DNA of 64,000 nucleotides. It comes from JBOHDX01 sp050700835 (GTDB lineage Bacteria > Actinomycetota > Actinomycetes > Propionibacteriales > Nocardioidaceae). The stretch is from positions 1 to 64,000 of the forward strand of contig JBOHDX010000114.1 in NCBI GenBank assembly GCA_050700835.1, read 5' to 3'. Under the pieces are notes generated by a model. That model worked only from the letters and a program-made list of their open reading frames with translations. It had not been told where the DNA came from and did no database searches. The position numbers were made by a program, and so were the translations under genes. Below, one piece after another: positions 41,562 to 49,858 of the stretch; the stretch's first letter is position 1; each line of letters opens with the position of its first letter.

Positions 41562-42627
41562 GTGAGCTGCGGAAGAGCTGGACTCTGGCGGTCGCCATCT
41601 GGCGCAGCTTCGTACGCGACCGGATGGAGGTGTTCTTCGTCATCTTGTTCCCGCTCATGTTCCTGGTGCTGTTCGGCGGCATCTTCACCAGCGGCGGGCC
41701 GGGGAAGTCGACGATCGTCGAGGTCGGCCGGATCGGCGCGCTCGACTCGATGCCCTCGGCGATGCGGGCGCAGTTCGACAGGTCGGTCTCGCTGAAGAAG
41801 GAGACCGACCTCGGATCGGCACTCAGTCAGCTGCGCAAGGGGGACGTCGACGGGGTACTCGTCCAGGACGGCAACCGGGTGCTGCTGCACTTCAGCCAGG
41901 CGAATCAGGTGACCGCTGCGGTCGTGCAGGGAACCATCGGGGGATACGTCCAGGCGGCCAACGTCACCGCATCCGACAAGCCGCCGACGTACCAGTTCTC
42001 TGCCGTCCAGGTGGAGGACACGTCACTGAAGTCGATCCAATACATCATGCCGGGGCTGCTCGGGTGGGCGGTGGCGACGAATGCGACGTTCGGCGCGGCC
42101 CTGACGCTGGTCCAGTGGCGGGTGACCAAGCTGCTGCGTCGACTGCGCCTGGCGCCAGTGTCGACCGGGTCCATCGTCTTGCCCGCATCGTCGTGACGAT
42201 GGTGACCGCGCTGATCCAGATGGCCATCTTCGTCGGCCTCGCGGTCGCGTTCTTCGGGCTTCAGCTCAACGGCTCCTGGTGGATGGCGGTGCCGCTGCTC
42301 GTCTGCGGCACGCTGTCGTTCATGGCCATCGGCCTGCTGGCCGGTGCGCTGAGCAAGACGTCGCAGGCCGCGTCCGGGTTTGCCAACCTGATCGTGCTGC
42401 CGATGGCGTTCCTGTCCGGGTCGTTCATCCCGCTCGACGCCGCGCCGGGCTGGCTGCAGTCTGTGTCGCACATCTTCCCGCTTCGCTATCTGATCGAGGG
42501 CATGCTCAACGTGATGGTGCGCGGGGAGGGGCCGGGCTCCGCGCTCGTGCCGATGGGCGTGCTGCTCGCCTTCGCGGTCGTCATCGTCGCCGTCGCCAGT
42601 CGTTTCTTCCGCTGGGAAGGCGACTGA
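41558..42627 (+). pseudogene. ABC-2 type exporter permease with a frameshift near 42180
   Basis: The ATG at 41558 overlaps the ATPase stop. The first 212 codons encode an N-terminal membrane segment (VILFPLMFLVLFGGIF), an extracytoplasmic loop and the second segment, then terminate after TGSIVLPASS at 42196. One base offset continues the protein as ARIVVTMVTALIQ through four further hydrophobic segments to FFRWEGD at 42627. A single-base deletion around 42177-42183 (for example one G of TTGGCC) explains the break. ABC-2 permeases with DrrA-type ATPases export drugs or lipids. A sequencing error is the alternative. Confidence 0.85.
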
Positions 42628-42630
42628 CGG

Positions 42631-42690
42631 GGCTTCGCCTGACCGGGCTTCGCCTGACCGGGCTTCGCCTGACGGGGCTTCGCCTGACGG
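42631..42690. repeat. 15-bp tandem repeat, four copies
   Basis: Units of GGCTTCGCCTGAC(G/C)G begin at 42631, 42646, 42661 and 42676. A fifth begins at 42691 and diverges into the hairpin unit. The period is exactly 15 bases. Confidence 0.9.
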
Positions 42691-42691
42691 G

Positions 42692-42761
42692 GCTTCACAC
42701 GCCGGCCGTACCGTTAAACCGGGCATTTCGGGCGCGGGACGGTGCCGGCGGCGTGTGAAGC
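42692..42761. repeat. 70-bp hairpin unit, copy 1
   Basis: The arms 42692-42714 and 42739-42761 pair at about 20 of 23 positions, with GCTTCACACGCC/GGCGTGTGAAGC perfect at the outside and a 24-base loop. A second copy 241 bases downstream is identical at 67 of 70 positions. Confidence 0.85.
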
Positions 42762-42802
42762 GGGGTCGAGCGTCCGGCTGCCGTGCGGAGCGGGCATCGG
42801 CC

Positions 42803-42862
42803 GCGAGATCACGTTTCGAGGCGAGTGCGGTGGGGCGACCACGCCTGCAACTGTGATCTCGC
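42803..42862. repeat. Palindrome with GCGAGATCAC outer arms
   Basis: The arms 42803-42823 and 42842-42862 pair at about 17 of 21 positions. The outer ten bases (GCGAGATCAC) are perfect, as are four inner bases (GGCG). The outer arm matches those near 7074 and 49390. Confidence 0.7.
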
Positions 42863-42932
42863 CGAACACGCGCCGCGCCGGCGACCTCGCCATGCGGGTG
42901 TGCCGTGTCGGCCCGGCGCTCAGAGCCGGGCA

Positions 42933-43002
42933 GCTTCACACGCCGGCCGTACCGTTGAACCGGGCATTTCGGGCGCGGGACGGTGCCGCCGACGTGTGAA
43001 GC
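42933..43002. repeat. 70-bp hairpin unit, copy 2
   Basis: This is near-identical to 42692-42761 (three differences). The two right-arm changes slightly weaken the stem, while the outer GCTTCACACG arm stays paired. It flows directly into the 30-bp tandem array. Confidence 0.85.
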
Positions 43003-43103
43003 GGCCCCGGAGGGTGCCGCCGGCGTGTGAGGCGGCGCCGAGTGTGCCGCCGGCGGGTGAAGCGGCCCCGAGGGTACGGCCGGCGGGTGAAAGTGGCGCG
43101 GTG
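42983..43103. repeat. About 30-bp tandem repeat, four units
   Basis: Units beginning G(T)GCCGCCGGCG(T/G)GTGAAGCGGCC start at 42983, 43014, 43044 and 43074, a period of 30-31 bases. The first unit is the right arm of the second hairpin, so the array appears to have grown from that arm. Confidence 0.8.
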
Positions 43104-43133
43104 TCGCTCGCGCCTCAAGGCCGGCGGCGCGGT

Positions 43134-44102
43134 TTAGCGAACCGTCAGGGTGACTTTGCCGACGGCGCGCCTTTCGTCCAGCTCGGCGAGGGCGTCGCCG
43201 GCGTGCTCGAGCGGGTACGCAGTGCCGAGCGGCGGGTCGAGGGCCCCGGACTCGACGTGCGGCACCAACGCGGCCCACTGGTCGGCGACGAAGCCGGGGC
43301 GAGCCAATGCGAACGCGCCCCAGCCGACGCCCGTGACCTCGATGTTGTTCAGCAGCAGCCGGTTCACCCTGACGGTCGGGATCTCGCCGCCGGCGAAGCC
43401 GATCACCAGCAGCCGGCCTTCGGGGGCCAGCGAGCGCAGTGAGTCGGTGAACCGGTCGCCTCCGACCGGGTCGATGACGATGTCGGCGCCACGACCGCCG
43501 GTGAGCTCGGCGACGGAGTCGCGGAAGCCGTCAACCAGGACCGCCTCGTCGGCACCTGCGGCGCGGGCAACGGCGGCCCTCGCCGGCGTCGAGCAGACCG
43601 CGATCACCCGGGCGCGCCACGCCTTCGCGACCTGGATCGATGCGGTGCCCACGCCACCGGCCGCGCCGTGCACGAGCACGGTCTCGCCCCGCGCCAGCCG
43701 ACCGCGTCGAGCGAGGGCGAAGTGGGCCGTGAGGTAGTTCAGCGGCAGTGCCGCACCGGCAGCGAAGGACACCCGGTCCGGGAGCGGGAACACCATGCCC
43801 ACGGAGGCGACGGCCAGCTCGGCGAAGCCGCCGACGATCGGCAACGCCACGACCCGGTCACCCGCTCGGACCTCCGCCCCCTTGGGCGCCAGGCGCACCA
43901 CACCGGCGACTTCCGAGCCGGGCACAAACGGCAGTGGGGGCTGGTGCTGGTAGAGCCCCCGGGACTGCAGCACCTCCGGGAACGACACCCCCGCGGCGTG
44001 CACCTCGACGAGGATCTGGTCGTCCGTCGCCGTCGCATCGTCCACGTCGCTGACCCGTACCGCGGAAGGGCCGTCGAGGCTGACGATCTGCACCGCCCTC
44101 AC
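43134..44102 (-). CDS. NADPH:quinone oxidoreductase-type zinc-less alcohol dehydrogenase
   Basis: The GTG at 44102 overlaps the P450 stop by 4 bp and gives 322 residues. The MDR fold is clear: a GroES-like N domain (GVSFPEVLQSRGLYQ, PFVPGSEVAGVV) and a Rossmann domain with VLVHGAAGGVGTASIQVAKAW. Structural-zinc cysteines are absent, as in quinone oxidoreductases. It would reduce enones or quinones with NADPH. Translational coupling to the P450 and Baeyer-Villiger monooxygenase implies one oxidation pathway. Confidence 0.88.
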   Translation of the reverse strand: MRAVQIVSLDGPSAVRVSDVDDATATDDQILVEVHAAGVSFPEVLQSRGLYQHQPPLPFVPGSEVAGVVRLAPKGAEVRAGDRVVALPIVGGFAELAVASVGMVFPLPDRVSFAAGAALPLNYLTAHFALARRGRLARGETVLVHGAAGGVGTASIQVAKAWRARVIAVCSTPARAAVARAAGADEAVLVDGFRDSVAELTGGRGADIVIDPVGGDRFTDSLRSLAPEGRLLVIGFAGGEIPTVRVNRLLLNNIEVTGVGWGAFALARPGFVADQWAALVPHVESGALDPPLGTAYPLEHAGDALAELDERRAVGKVTLTVR

Positions 44103-45484
44103 CGGCTGGCACCCCGCGGTGTCGGGAGGATTCGTGCCCCGCTGTGAGGAACCGACGTGATGTTGCGTACGCGGGGGCGGTCGGTGCCCCACCCGTCCGG
44201 ACGGGTCACGTCGAGTCGCCCGATGACCTGGCGCAGCACCGCCACGCCTTCCATCAACGAGAAGCCGGCACCGATGCAGCGACGCACGCCACCGCCGAAC
44301 GGGATCCACGTGTTGGGTGGGACCGGACCTTCCAGGAACCGCTCCGGCCGGAACGCCGTGTGGTCGGCGAAGTTGTCCTCGCTCGCATGCGCCAGCAGGA
44401 TCGACGGCGCCACCGTCACACCGGCTGGCAGGTCGAAGCCGGCGATGGTTGCCGGCGCCTGGAGCACTCGCGCCACCATCGGGATCACCGGGTGCAGCCG
44501 CATCGACTCCTTGAGCACCGCCTCGACCCACGTGTCGTCGTCCTCGTCGACGGCGCGCTGGGTTCTCGCCAGCAGCCGCGGCGACCGCGCCAGCTCGTAC
44601 AACGCCCAGGACAGTGCCGAGGCTGTCGTCTCGTGCCCCGCCAGCAGGAGTGTGACCAGCTGGTCACGCAGCTCGTCGTCGCTCAACCCCGGCTCGTCCT
44701 CGGTCCCGCCCACCCGCAGGAGCCGCGACAGCACGTCGCCGCGATCAGCCAGGTCGGTGGCCCGCCGGCGCTCGGCGATCTCGGTGTACAAGATCGTGTC
44801 CAGCGCCTGCTGGTTGCGCAGGTACGCTCGCCACAGTCCGTGTCCCTGCAGCCGGGGATAGATCCACCCGAGCAGGATCACCGGCCCCACGTTGACGGTG
44901 CGGTTGACCATCGGACGCAGTCGGGACAACCGGGACTCGTCGGTGACGCCGAACACGACCCGCAGGATCACCTCGAGCGTGACTGCGTTCATTCGATCCA
45001 ACGTGTGCACCGGTTCGCCGGCAGGCCAGCGTTCGACTTCGGCTGCGGCGATCCGGGTCACCAGGTCGCGATAGCCGTGCAGCGCAGCCCCGTTGAACGG
45101 CGGCATCAGCAGCTTTCGCGCCCGCGCATGCTCTGCGCCGTCGACGAGCAGCAAGGAGTGAGGGCCCATGACCGGCCCGAGGATCGAGTTCCCCTTGCCG
45201 GCATGGAACGTGGCGGGATCGCCGGCAAACACCTCCCGGACATGTTCGGGTCGTCGGACGAATACCACCGGCCGACCGGCGGGTGCGATCCGGAGCTTGA
45301 AGACGTCGCCGTAATGACGGTGCATCGCGGGCACGAACTGGTGCCTGAACCGCATCAGCATCAACGTCTGCAGGGGATAGGCGAGGCGCGGACCGCGCGG
45401 CAGGCCGCGCTCGTCGATGTGTGGCAGCCTGCCCGCCGGCCTCAGCGTCATCCGGCGCGCCCTCCGCTGCGCCATGGTGGTCAT
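44099..45484 (-). CDS. Cytochrome P450
   Basis: The 461-residue protein has the P450 hallmarks: I-helix AGHETT (282-287), K-helix ExxR (Glu326-Arg329), the PERF-like FRPERF, and the heme loop FGGGVRRCIGAGF with the proximal Cys403. No ferredoxin or reductase gene is adjacent, so electrons come from elsewhere. The N terminus has no membrane anchor. The start overlaps the monooxygenase stop by 4 bp and the stop overlaps the quinone oxidoreductase start. The substrate is unknown, but a lipophilic carbon skeleton would suit the operon. Confidence 0.93.
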   Translation of the reverse strand: MTTMAQRRARRMTLRPAGRLPHIDERGLPRGPRLAYPLQTLMLMRFRHQFVPAMHRHYGDVFKLRIAPAGRPVVFVRRPEHVREVFAGDPATFHAGKGNSILGPVMGPHSLLLVDGAEHARARKLLMPPFNGAALHGYRDLVTRIAAAEVERWPAGEPVHTLDRMNAVTLEVILRVVFGVTDESRLSRLRPMVNRTVNVGPVILLGWIYPRLQGHGLWRAYLRNQQALDTILYTEIAERRRATDLADRGDVLSRLLRVGGTEDEPGLSDDELRDQLVTLLLAGHETTASALSWALYELARSPRLLARTQRAVDEDDDTWVEAVLKESMRLHPVIPMVARVLQAPATIAGFDLPAGVTVAPSILLAHASEDNFADHTAFRPERFLEGPVPPNTWIPFGGGVRRCIGAGFSLMEGVAVLRQVIGRLDVTRPDGWGTDRPRVRNITSVPHSGARILPTPRGASR

Positions 45485-46989
45485 GCCGGGACGCCAACCT
45501 CAGAGGGGATCTCGCGAACCGCCGGCTCGCCCCAGGTGTACGCCCGGGTGTCGATCCGCCGCGTTTCGAGCCAGTACTTCCAGGTGAAGCCGGGCCAGAT
45601 CGCGCGGTTGACCCCTTGCACGTCGAGGTACCAGCTGGTGCACCCGCCCTGGGTCCAGATGCCCCGCGCCAACCGTCGCTGGAGCGAGTCGTTGAACTCG
45701 CGCTGGGCGGTCGAGCGCACGTCGACGGAGGCAACCGACCGGCGATCCATCTCATCGAGCAGCCGGATGGCATACGCCGCCTGCTGCTCGATCATGAACA
45801 CGACGGAGTTGTGCCCCAGACCGGTGTTGGGGCCTAGCAGGAAGATCAGGTTGGGGAAGCCGTGCACGTTGATGCCGAGGTAGGTCTCGACGCCCTTCTC
45901 GTCGAACTGCTTGGCCAGGCTGATCCCGTCGACGCCTTCGATGTCGAGGTACTGGAACGCGTCGACCACATGGAAGCCGGTGCCGAAGATGATCGCGTCG
46001 ACCTCGCGCTCGACCCCGTCAGCGTCGACGACGCTGTGTTCGCGCACCTCCGCGACCCCGCGATCGACGAGCTCGACGTTGTCCCGCGCCAGCGCGGGGT
46101 AGTAGTCGCTGGACAGCAGGACCCGCTTGCAGCCCAGGCGGTAGTCCGGCCGCAGCTTCGCCCGGAGCTCGGGGTCCTCGACCTTCCGCTCCAGGTGCTT
46201 GGTCGCCAGCCGCTCGGCCAGCCGCTGGAATCCCGGATGACCGTTGAACCCGAGGGCACGCGACTCGAGGATCCAGTAGAGCAGGTTGCGATAGGCCCGC
46301 TGGGCGCCTGGAACCTTGGCGAACACCTGTTGGGTACGCACGGAGATCGGGTGGTCCGGGCGGGGCAGGAGCCATGGCGCAGTGCGCTGGAAGACGTGCA
46401 GCTGCTCGACGTCCGGGGCGATCTGCGGCACGAACTGGATGGCGCTGGCGCCGGTGCCGACCACGGCGACCCTCTTGCCGGTGAGGTCCGTGCTCTGGTC
46501 CCACGCGGCGGAATGGAACATCGGTCCGGCGAACGAGTCCATCCCCGGCAGGTCAGGAAGCCGGGGGATGTGGAGCGCCCCGATGCCGGCCACCAGCAGC
46601 CGGGACGAGAACGTGTCACCATTCGCGGCAGTCGACTCCCAGCGCTGCTCGGACTCCTCCCAGCCGGCGCTCACCAGCTCGGTGCCGAAACGGGTCCGTG
46701 CGCGCAGGTCGTACCTGTCAGCGACGTCACGCAGGTAGTCCCAGATCTCGGGTTGGGGGGAGAAGCTGCGGCTCCACGCAGGGTTCTGCTGGTAGGAGAA
46801 GGAGTACATGTGCGACGGGATGTCGCAGGCGCAGCCGGGGTAGACGTTGTCGCGCCAGGTGCCGCCGACGTCGTCGGCCTTCTCCACCAGCAGATAGTCG
46901 GTGCGGCCGGACCGTGTCAGCTGGATGGCCATGCCGAGACCGGAGAATCCGGTCCCGACGATCAGTACGTCCGTACGGGTGTGGGTCAC
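45481..46989 (-). CDS. Type I Baeyer-Villiger monooxygenase-like flavoprotein
   Basis: The GTG at 46989 gives 502 residues. An ATG at 47025 is possible, but its extra codons cover the operator palindrome. The FAD motif is VGTGFSGLG (residues 11-19). The Baeyer-Villiger fingerprint FxGxxxHxxxW(P/D) is matched by FAGPMFHSAAWD (153-164), and the NADPH motif is VAVVGTGASA. These enzymes insert oxygen next to a ketone, making esters or lactones. It heads a three-gene operon, divergent from a TetR gene with an operator-like palindrome between them. No Shine-Dalgarno is evident, so a leaderless transcript is possible. Confidence 0.87.
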   Translation of the reverse strand: MTHTRTDVLIVGTGFSGLGMAIQLTRSGRTDYLLVEKADDVGGTWRDNVYPGCACDIPSHMYSFSYQQNPAWSRSFSPQPEIWDYLRDVADRYDLRARTRFGTELVSAGWEESEQRWESTAANGDTFSSRLLVAGIGALHIPRLPDLPGMDSFAGPMFHSAAWDQSTDLTGKRVAVVGTGASAIQFVPQIAPDVEQLHVFQRTAPWLLPRPDHPISVRTQQVFAKVPGAQRAYRNLLYWILESRALGFNGHPGFQRLAERLATKHLERKVEDPELRAKLRPDYRLGCKRVLLSSDYYPALARDNVELVDRGVAEVREHSVVDADGVEREVDAIIFGTGFHVVDAFQYLDIEGVDGISLAKQFDEKGVETYLGINVHGFPNLIFLLGPNTGLGHNSVVFMIEQQAAYAIRLLDEMDRRSVASVDVRSTAQREFNDSLQRRLARGIWTQGGCTSWYLDVQGVNRAIWPGFTWKYWLETRRIDTRAYTWGEPAVREIPSEVGVPA

Positions 46990-46995
46990 AATTTC

Positions 46996-47012
46996 AGATA
47001 CTACCGGTATCT
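46996..47012. promoter_or_regulatory. TetR-operator-like palindrome AGATAC-N5-GTATCT
   Basis: The arms AGATAC and GTATCT are exact reverse complements separated by 5 bases. An overlapping TACCGGTA forms an 8-base palindrome. It sits between the monooxygenase start (46989) and the TetR start (47049), so one dimer site could control both divergent transcripts. Confidence 0.65.
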
Positions 47013-47048
47013 GGATTCGTGGCAAGGGGCGCGCTAGCGTGAGCGGCG

Positions 47049-47678
47049 ATGTCCGCCGCCACGATGCCGACGAGTGTGCTCACGCGCGCCGAGCGCCAGG
47101 CCCAGACCCGGGCCAGGCTCGTCGCCACCGCGCGGGCGCTGTTCCTGCGTGACGGCTTCAGCAACACGTCGCTGGACCGGGTCGCGGAGGAGGCGGGCTT
47201 CTCCAAGGGCGCCGTCTATTCCAACTTCCGCAACAAGGACGAGCTCTGCCTCGCCGTCCTCGACGACATCCACGCCGAGCAGCTGGCCCGTATCGTCGAC
47301 GCGTTCGGCTCGCCGCACTCCTTCGAGGAGCGGCTCGCCGCCTTCCAGCGATGGGCCGAGGAGCGGCTCGGCGAGCCCCGGTGGACGTCGCTCGAGGTCG
47401 AGTTCGCGACGCGTGCCCGCCTGTCGAAGTACGTCTCGCGGGAGCTGGCCCAGCGCAACGCGGCGGTCCGGGAGTCGTTGGCCGGCCTGATCCGCGAGTC
47501 GGCGCAGAGCTACGACCTGCACCTGCAGATGGCTCCGGACGATGTCGCCACGGCGCTGCTCAGTCTCGGCATCGGGCTCGGGGTCGCGCGCGCCAACGAT
47601 CCTGCCGTGGGCGTGGACGTCCTGACTGCGACCATCCGGATCCTGCTCGGTCAGACGGCTGGCAGCACTCATGCATGA
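47049..47678 (+). CDS. TetR-family transcriptional regulator
   Basis: The 209-residue protein has an N-terminal HTH (about residues 22-65): RLVATARALFLRDGFSNTSL, then AGFSKGAVYSNFRNKDEL, diagnostic of the family. The ligand-binding domain is all-helical and variable. It is divergent from the Baeyer-Villiger/P450 operon and probably represses it and itself through the palindrome at 46996-47012. Its 3' end overlaps the phosphoglucomutase start by 8 bp, an odd coupling between a regulator and a central sugar enzyme. Confidence 0.92.
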   Translation: MSAATMPTSVLTRAERQAQTRARLVATARALFLRDGFSNTSLDRVAEEAGFSKGAVYSNFRNKDELCLAVLDDIHAEQLARIVDAFGSPHSFEERLAAFQRWAEERLGEPRWTSLEVEFATRARLSKYVSRELAQRNAAVRESLAGLIRESAQSYDLHLQMAPDDVATALLSLGIGLGVARANDPAVGVDVLTATIRILLGQTAGSTHA

Positions 47679-49296
47679 CCGTGCAGGGCAGCTCGCGCGG
47701 CCGGAGGATCTGGTCGACGTACGAGCCCTCCTCGACGCCTACACGGACGTGCGTCCGGATCCGGACGATCCTGACCAGCGGGTCGCCTTCGGCACGTCCG
47801 GGCATCGGGGGTCGAGCCTCGACGGCGCCTTCAACGAGGACCACATCCTTGCGATCACCCAGGCCATCTGTGAGTACCGAAAGGCCCACGGGATCACCGA
47901 CGCACTGCTGGTCGGCAGGGACACCCACGCCCTGTCTGAGCCGGCCTGGCGCACGGCGCTGGAGGTGCTGGTGGCCAACGACGTCACCGTGCTGGTGGAC
48001 TCCGGCGACGGCTACACCCCGACACCCGCCGTCTCACATGCGATCGTGACGCTCAACCGGATCCGTGCACCCTCGCGCTGCGACGGGATTGTGATCACGC
48101 CGTCGCACAACCCACCCCGAGACGGAGGGTTCAAGTACAACCCGCCGCCCGGAGGTCCGGCCGACTCCGAGGTCACCGGGTGGATCCAGGACCGCGCCAA
48201 CGACCTGCTGGCCACCGGACTGTCGGGAGTCAGCCGGGTCGACTTCGTCGCTGCCAGGGCGAGGGCCGGCGGCTACGACTTCCTGCACACCTACGTGGAC
48301 GACCTCGAGTCCGTGCTCGACATCGACGCGATCCGCGATGCCGGCGTGCGGATCGGCGCCGACCCGCTCGGTGGTGCGAGCGTGGCGTACTGGGGCGTGA
48401 TCGCCGAGCGGCACCGTCTCGACCTCAGCGTCGTCAACCCAGTCGTCGATCCGCGGTGGGCGTTCATGACCCTCGACCACGACGGCAAGATCAGGATGGA
48501 CTGCTCGTCGCCGTACGCCATGGCGTCCTTGATCGACCGACGCGCGGACTACGCCATCTCCACCGGCAACGACGCGGACGCCGACCGGCACGGGATCGTC
48601 ACCCCGGACGCCGGGCTGATGAACCCCAACCACTTCCTCGCGGTCGCCATCGGCTACTTGGCCGAGCACCGCGACTGGGGTCCAGAGGTCGCCATCGGCA
48701 AGACGTTGGTGTCGTCGTCGATGATCGACCGTGTGGTCGGGGGCCTCGGCCGCCGGCTGTGGGAGGTCCCGGTCGGCTTCAAGTGGTTCGTGCCGGGCCT
48801 GATCGACGGGACGGTCGGCTTCGGCGGTGAGGAGAGCGCGGGAGCGTCATTCCTGCGTCGCGACGGCTCCGTGTGGACGACCGACAAGGACGGCATCCTG
48901 CTGGCGCTGCTGGCGTCGGAGATCCAGGGGGTCACTGGCCGCAGCCCGAGCGAGCACTACGCCGACCTCGTCCAGCGCTACGGCAACCCGGCGTACGCCC
49001 GGGTGGATGCGCCCGCCGACCGGGAGCAGAAGGCCAAGCTGGCCAGGCTCACCCCCGAGTCGGTCACTGCCACCGAGCTGGCCGGAGAGCCGATCACGTC
49101 CCGGCTCACGACGGCGCCGGGCAACGGCGCGGCCATCGGCGGGCTGAAGGTGACCACAGCGTCGGCCTGGTTCGCGGCTCGGCCCTCGGGCACCGAGGAC
49201 GTCTACAAGATCTATGCCGAGTCTTTCCACGGGCCCGAGCACCTCGCTGAGGTGCAGGAGGCCGCGCGGAAGGTCGTCTCCGCGGCGCTGCGGTAA
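47671..49296 (+). CDS. pgm: Phosphoglucomutase (alpha-D-glucose phosphate-specific)
   Basis: The 541-residue protein matches the bacterial Pgm type. The active Ser loop is TPSHNPPRDGGFKYNPP (about residues 144-160; TPSHNP is the phosphoserine site), the metal loop is STGNDADADRHG (Asp-x-Asp-x-Asp), sugar recognition is FGGEESAGA, and the C-terminal phosphate loop is ARPSGTED. It interconverts glucose-1- and glucose-6-phosphate. Its start lies within the TetR gene. Why these are coupled is unclear. It may also have its own promoter. Confidence 0.95.
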   Translation: MHDRAGQLARPEDLVDVRALLDAYTDVRPDPDDPDQRVAFGTSGHRGSSLDGAFNEDHILAITQAICEYRKAHGITDALLVGRDTHALSEPAWRTALEVLVANDVTVLVDSGDGYTPTPAVSHAIVTLNRIRAPSRCDGIVITPSHNPPRDGGFKYNPPPGGPADSEVTGWIQDRANDLLATGLSGVSRVDFVAARARAGGYDFLHTYVDDLESVLDIDAIRDAGVRIGADPLGGASVAYWGVIAERHRLDLSVVNPVVDPRWAFMTLDHDGKIRMDCSSPYAMASLIDRRADYAISTGNDADADRHGIVTPDAGLMNPNHFLAVAIGYLAEHRDWGPEVAIGKTLVSSSMIDRVVGGLGRRLWEVPVGFKWFVPGLIDGTVGFGGEESAGASFLRRDGSVWTTDKDGILLALLASEIQGVTGRSPSEHYADLVQRYGNPAYARVDAPADREQKAKLARLTPESVTATELAGEPITSRLTTAPGNGAAIGGLKVTTASAWFAARPSGTEDVYKIYAESFHGPEHLAEVQEAARKVVSAALR

Positions 49297-49348
49297 CGGC
49301 CTGCGGTTGACGGCCGCGGCTGACGGCCGCGCCTGATCCACCCCCTCA

Positions 49349-49481
49349 CGATCCGACAGTTACGCACGCATCGGTCGGCAGTTGCGGACGCGAGATCACG
49401 GTTTCGTACGGGTTCAAGCGCCCCCTGTCGTACGAAGGTGCGATCTCGCGCGGCAAGGAGGCGTGCGTAACTGTCGGATCG
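49349..49481. repeat. Nested double palindrome
   Basis: The outer arms 49349-49369 and 49461-49481 are perfect over 21 bases (core CGACAGTTACGCACGC). Inside lies a second inverted repeat, 49390-49410 with 49429-49449 (17 of 21), whose outer arm GCGAGATC resembles other palindromes in this window. The structure looks like one palindromic element inserted in another. Confidence 0.85.
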
Positions 49482-49486
49482 CGGCC

Positions 49487-49640
49487 AGAGGTGGTTCGGA
49501 GGGCGGACGGGGGTGGCTCGGAGGGCGGACGAGGTGGCTCGGAGGGCGGCCGGGGTATGGCCGGCGGGCGGACGGGGTGGCTCGGCGGCCGGCCGGGGTA
49601 TGGCCGGCGGGCGGAACGGGGTGGCTTGGCGGGCGGCCGG
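49487..49640. repeat. GC-rich imperfect tandem repeats
   Basis: Several copies of a unit around GGTGGCTCGGAGGGCGGAC follow one another, then two longer copies of GGTATGGCCGGCGGGCGGA. Lengths vary between about 20 and 45 bases. No open reading frame has codon bias to match. Confidence 0.7.
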
Positions 49641-49736
49641 GGGTGACGCCGGAGCACGTCTCCTGGCCCGCGTTTCGGGGCGTGCCTTCGGTCCGCTCAG
49701 GGTCCTACGGCGGAGCCACCTCGCCCTTCCCTGAGT

Positions 49737-49752
49737 ATTACACGGATGTAAT
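49737..49752. promoter_or_regulatory. ATTACA-N4-TGTAAT inverted repeat in the NlpC/P60 promoter region
   Basis: A perfect 6-base inverted repeat with CGGA spacer lies in the only AT-rich stretch of the gap, about 200 bases before the start codon. A related GTGTTACAGGAGTTAA follows at about 49772. This resembles operator DNA for a regulator of cell-wall genes. The protein is unknown. Confidence 0.45.
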
Positions 49753-49858
49753 TTGCAAGTCGACACGCCGTGTTACAGGAGTTAATTTTGTGGTTCCTGT
49801 TCCTCTTGGGACCAAATTCGCCTACGTTCGTCTCCGGAACTTCTACAGCCGGTCACAT

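Larger units (their letters stand above)
42628..43133. other. 506-bp repeat-rich intergenic region
   Basis: No gene is supported. The region between the permease remnant and the convergent quinone oxidoreductase is packed with repeats: a 15-bp tandem array (42631-42690), two near-identical 70-bp hairpin units (42692-42761 and 42933-43002), a GCGAGATCAC palindrome (42803-42862) and a 30-bp tandem array (42983-43103). Confidence 0.8.

Noticed and set aside
42631..43103. CRISPR array
   Set aside because: The repeat units are contiguous without unique spacers of constant length, and no cas gene is present.
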